Origin: Verrucomicrobiales bacterium
GTDB lineage: Bacteria > Verrucomicrobiota > Verrucomicrobiia > Limisphaerales > SXQI01
DNA: 7,423 nucleotides
Direction: 5' to 3'
Assembly (NCBI GenBank): GCA_028293365.1
Contig: JAQGOX010000614.1
Coordinates: 1-7,423, forward strand
Shown: piece after piece, positions 5,860 through 7,423 of the stretch
Position numbering within the stretch: the stretch's first letter is position 1
Layout of the letters: each line of letters opens with the position of its first letter
The notes under the pieces: model-generated
Told to the model about the DNA's origin: nothing
What the model saw: the letters and a program-made list of their open reading frames with translations, nothing else
Database searches by the model: none
Program-made: the position numbers and the translations under genes

Positions 5860-7423
5860 ATGAGATCACTGTTTCTCGGCCTCTTGATCAGTTTGCAGAT
5901 AGCGACTTCCCGCGGAGGCAGTCTCGAACTTCTGCCTGCCGGCATCAAACTTAATGGACCCGCAGCCCGGCAACAGTTGCTCGTCGAACGCGCCGGCGTA
6001 CACGGATTCGAGGGCCAGCCGACGAATGAGATCACGTATTCCTCAAGCGACACGAATATCGTACGGATTGATCGCGGCATTCTCATTCCTTCCAAAAACG
6101 GGACTGCGATCATTAAAGCCAGTTGTGACGACGGCGAGACCAGCTCGGAAGTCACTGTTACTGGAATGGAACATTCGTTGGAATGGAGTTTTCGCAATAA
6201 TGTTCAGCCAGTTCTGGCAAAAGCCGGTTGCAATGCCGGAGCCTGCCACGGTGCTGCAGCGGGTCAGAACGGATTTAAACTTTCTTTGCGGGGATACGAC
6301 GACGAAGGCGATTACAATGTCCTCACCCGGCAGGCACTGGGCCGCCGCGTTAACCTTTCCGATCCGGCTCGAAGCCTGATGCTGCTTAAGCCGTCGGGCA
6401 GTGTTCCGCACAAAGGTGGCAAACGTTTCGAAATTGGTTCTCCGGAATACAAAATTCTTTCCGAATGGATCGCCGCTGGCACGCCAGGACCAAAAGAGAA
6501 CGAACCCCGCATCGCGCGAATAGAAATCATTCCGAACCACGTCATCCTTAAAAACGGAGCAACCGAACTGCTTAATGTGCGCGCCTGGTTTAACGACGGT
6601 CACTCGGAAGATGTGACTCGATGGGTCAAATACACCGCAGCGAACGCTTCCGTCACACAAATCGATGACGAAGGCAAAGTGAAAATCATTGGAAACGGTG
6701 AAGGTGCCATCACTGCCTGGTACTTAAGCCGAATCGCCATTGCGCACATTACAGTGCCTTACACCAATTCAGTTCCGGACGAAATTTTTGCGAAAGCGGG
6801 TCACCGCAATTTCATCGACGATCTGGTGCTGGAAAAACTGAAGAATCTGAACCTGCCACCTTCACCTCGATCGAGCGATTCTGAATTTATCCGGCGGGCA
6901 TTTCTGGATACAACCGGAACCTTGCCAACCCCGGAAGAAACGACAGCGTTCCTGGCGGGCAACTCACCCGATAAACGCGACGATCTGATTGAAGCATTGC
7001 TCAAGCGCCCCGAATTTGTCGATTACTGGACCTACAAGTGGTCGGATCTGTTGCTGGTGAACAGCCGCAAACTCAAACCTGCGCCGATGTGGTCCTATTA
7101 CAATTGGATTCATAACAATGTCGCCGCGGATACTCCCTGGGATGTTTTCGTGCGCAAGCTTGTAACTGCTCAGGGTAGTTCAATCGAAAATGGCGCCGCG
7201 AATTTCTACGTGCTCCGCGAAGACCCGCGCGATATGGCGGAGACGACTTCCCAGGCATTTCTGGGAATGTCGATCAATTGCGCAAAATGCCACAACCATC
7301 CCATGGAAAAGTGGACCAACGACCAGTATTACAAGATGGCGAACCTCTTCGCGCGGGTGAAGATGAAGAATGGGGCGGCCGATGGGGAAACCATCGTCTT
7401 TGCCTCCGCTGCCGGGGATGTCG
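5860..7423 (+). CDS. Big-domain, cytochrome-like, DUF1549 protein (3' end outside window)
   Basis: The frame is open from ATG at 5860 to the right edge, giving 521 residues with no stop. Residues 1-19 (MRSLFLGLLISLQIATSRG) look like a Sec signal peptide. About 21-106 is a bacterial Ig-like domain (SSSDTNIVRID, then GTAIIKASCDDG). Residues 108-205 resemble the cytochrome-like module of these proteins, with GCNAGACHG carrying a CX4CH haem-type motif (Cys124, Cys129, His130), then GFKLSLRGYD. About 222-303 is a second Ig-like domain. From about 314 onward is DUF1549 (EFIRRAFLDTTGTLPTPEE, then CAKCHNHP with CxxCH at 474-478). Relatives continue into DUF1553, expected beyond the window. Haem attachment is inferred from motifs only. 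The protein probably works with the DUF1501 protein encoded 18 bp upstream; the substrate is unknown. An earlier ATG at 5852 hits a stop after three codons. Confidence 0.93.
   Translation, partial: MRSLFLGLLISLQIATSRGGSLELLPAGIKLNGPAARQQLLVERAGVHGFEGQPTNEITYSSSDTNIVRIDRGILIPSKNGTAIIKASCDDGETSSEVTVTGMEHSLEWSFRNNVQPVLAKAGCNAGACHGAAAGQNGFKLSLRGYDDEGDYNVLTRQALGRRVNLSDPARSLMLLKPSGSVPHKGGKRFEIGSPEYKILSEWIAAGTPGPKENEPRIARIEIIPNHVILKNGATELLNVRAWFNDGHSEDVTRWVKYTAANASVTQIDDEGKVKIIGNGEGAITAWYLSRIAIAHITVPYTNSVPDEIFAKAGHRNFIDDLVLEKLKNLNLPPSPRSSDSEFIRRAFLDTTGTLPTPEETTAFLAGNSPDKRDDLIEALLKRPEFVDYWTYKWSDLLLVNSRKLKPAPMWSYYNWIHNNVAADTPWDVFVRKLVTAQGSSIENGAANFYVLREDPRDMAETTSQAFLGMSINCAKCHNHPMEKWTNDQYYKMANLFARVKMKNGAADGETIVFASAAGDV

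Noticed and set aside
6043..6660. A 205-codon minus-strand frame opposite the DUF1549 gene
   Set aside because: It lies wholly within a strongly supported coding region on the other strand and shows no family motifs.

Overview
The window most likely comes from a bacterium of the Planctomycetes-Verrucomicrobia group, probably a verrucomicrobial lineage. The main reason is an adjacent DUF1501 gene and a cytochrome-like/DUF1549 gene, a pair strongly enriched in that group. Moderate GC content and the lack of Shine-Dalgarno sequences before the genes fit this. The assignment is inference from gene content.

Left part (1-2553, minus strand): an assimilatory sulfate reduction operon transcribed leftward. 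It runs cysI (sulfite reductase hemoprotein), then cysH (an Fe-S, APS-type reductase), then the first 22 codons of cysD (sulfate adenylyltransferase small subunit), which leaves the window at base 1. Gaps are 9 and 20 bp. A sigma70-like promoter (TTGACA-17-AATACT) lies just before cysI, and its -35 box is covered by an 18-bp dyad of TTGA-N6-TCAA type. Together the genes convert sulfate to APS, sulfite and sulfide. The flavoprotein partner cysJ is not visible.

Middle part (2725-4464): a secreted proline/glycine-rich protein on the minus strand, with poly-C tracts including one right before its stop codon. Next is a weakly supported 99-aa plus-strand ORF (3786-4085). A decayed fragment of a KaiC-family gene then lies on the minus strand (about 4148-4272), recognisable from its N-terminal signature and broken just after it by a 1-nt frameshift. 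The gap before the next operon holds a long imperfect inverted repeat overlapping a predicted promoter.

Right part (4465-7423, plus strand): a Tat-exported DUF1501 protein (alkaline-phosphatase-like fold), then 18 bp later a large secreted protein with two Ig-like (Big) domains, a CX4CH haem-type motif and a DUF1549 domain with CxxCH. The second gene is open at the right edge; its DUF1553 part would lie beyond. The pair is predicted to act outside the cytoplasm, but its biochemical role is unknown.
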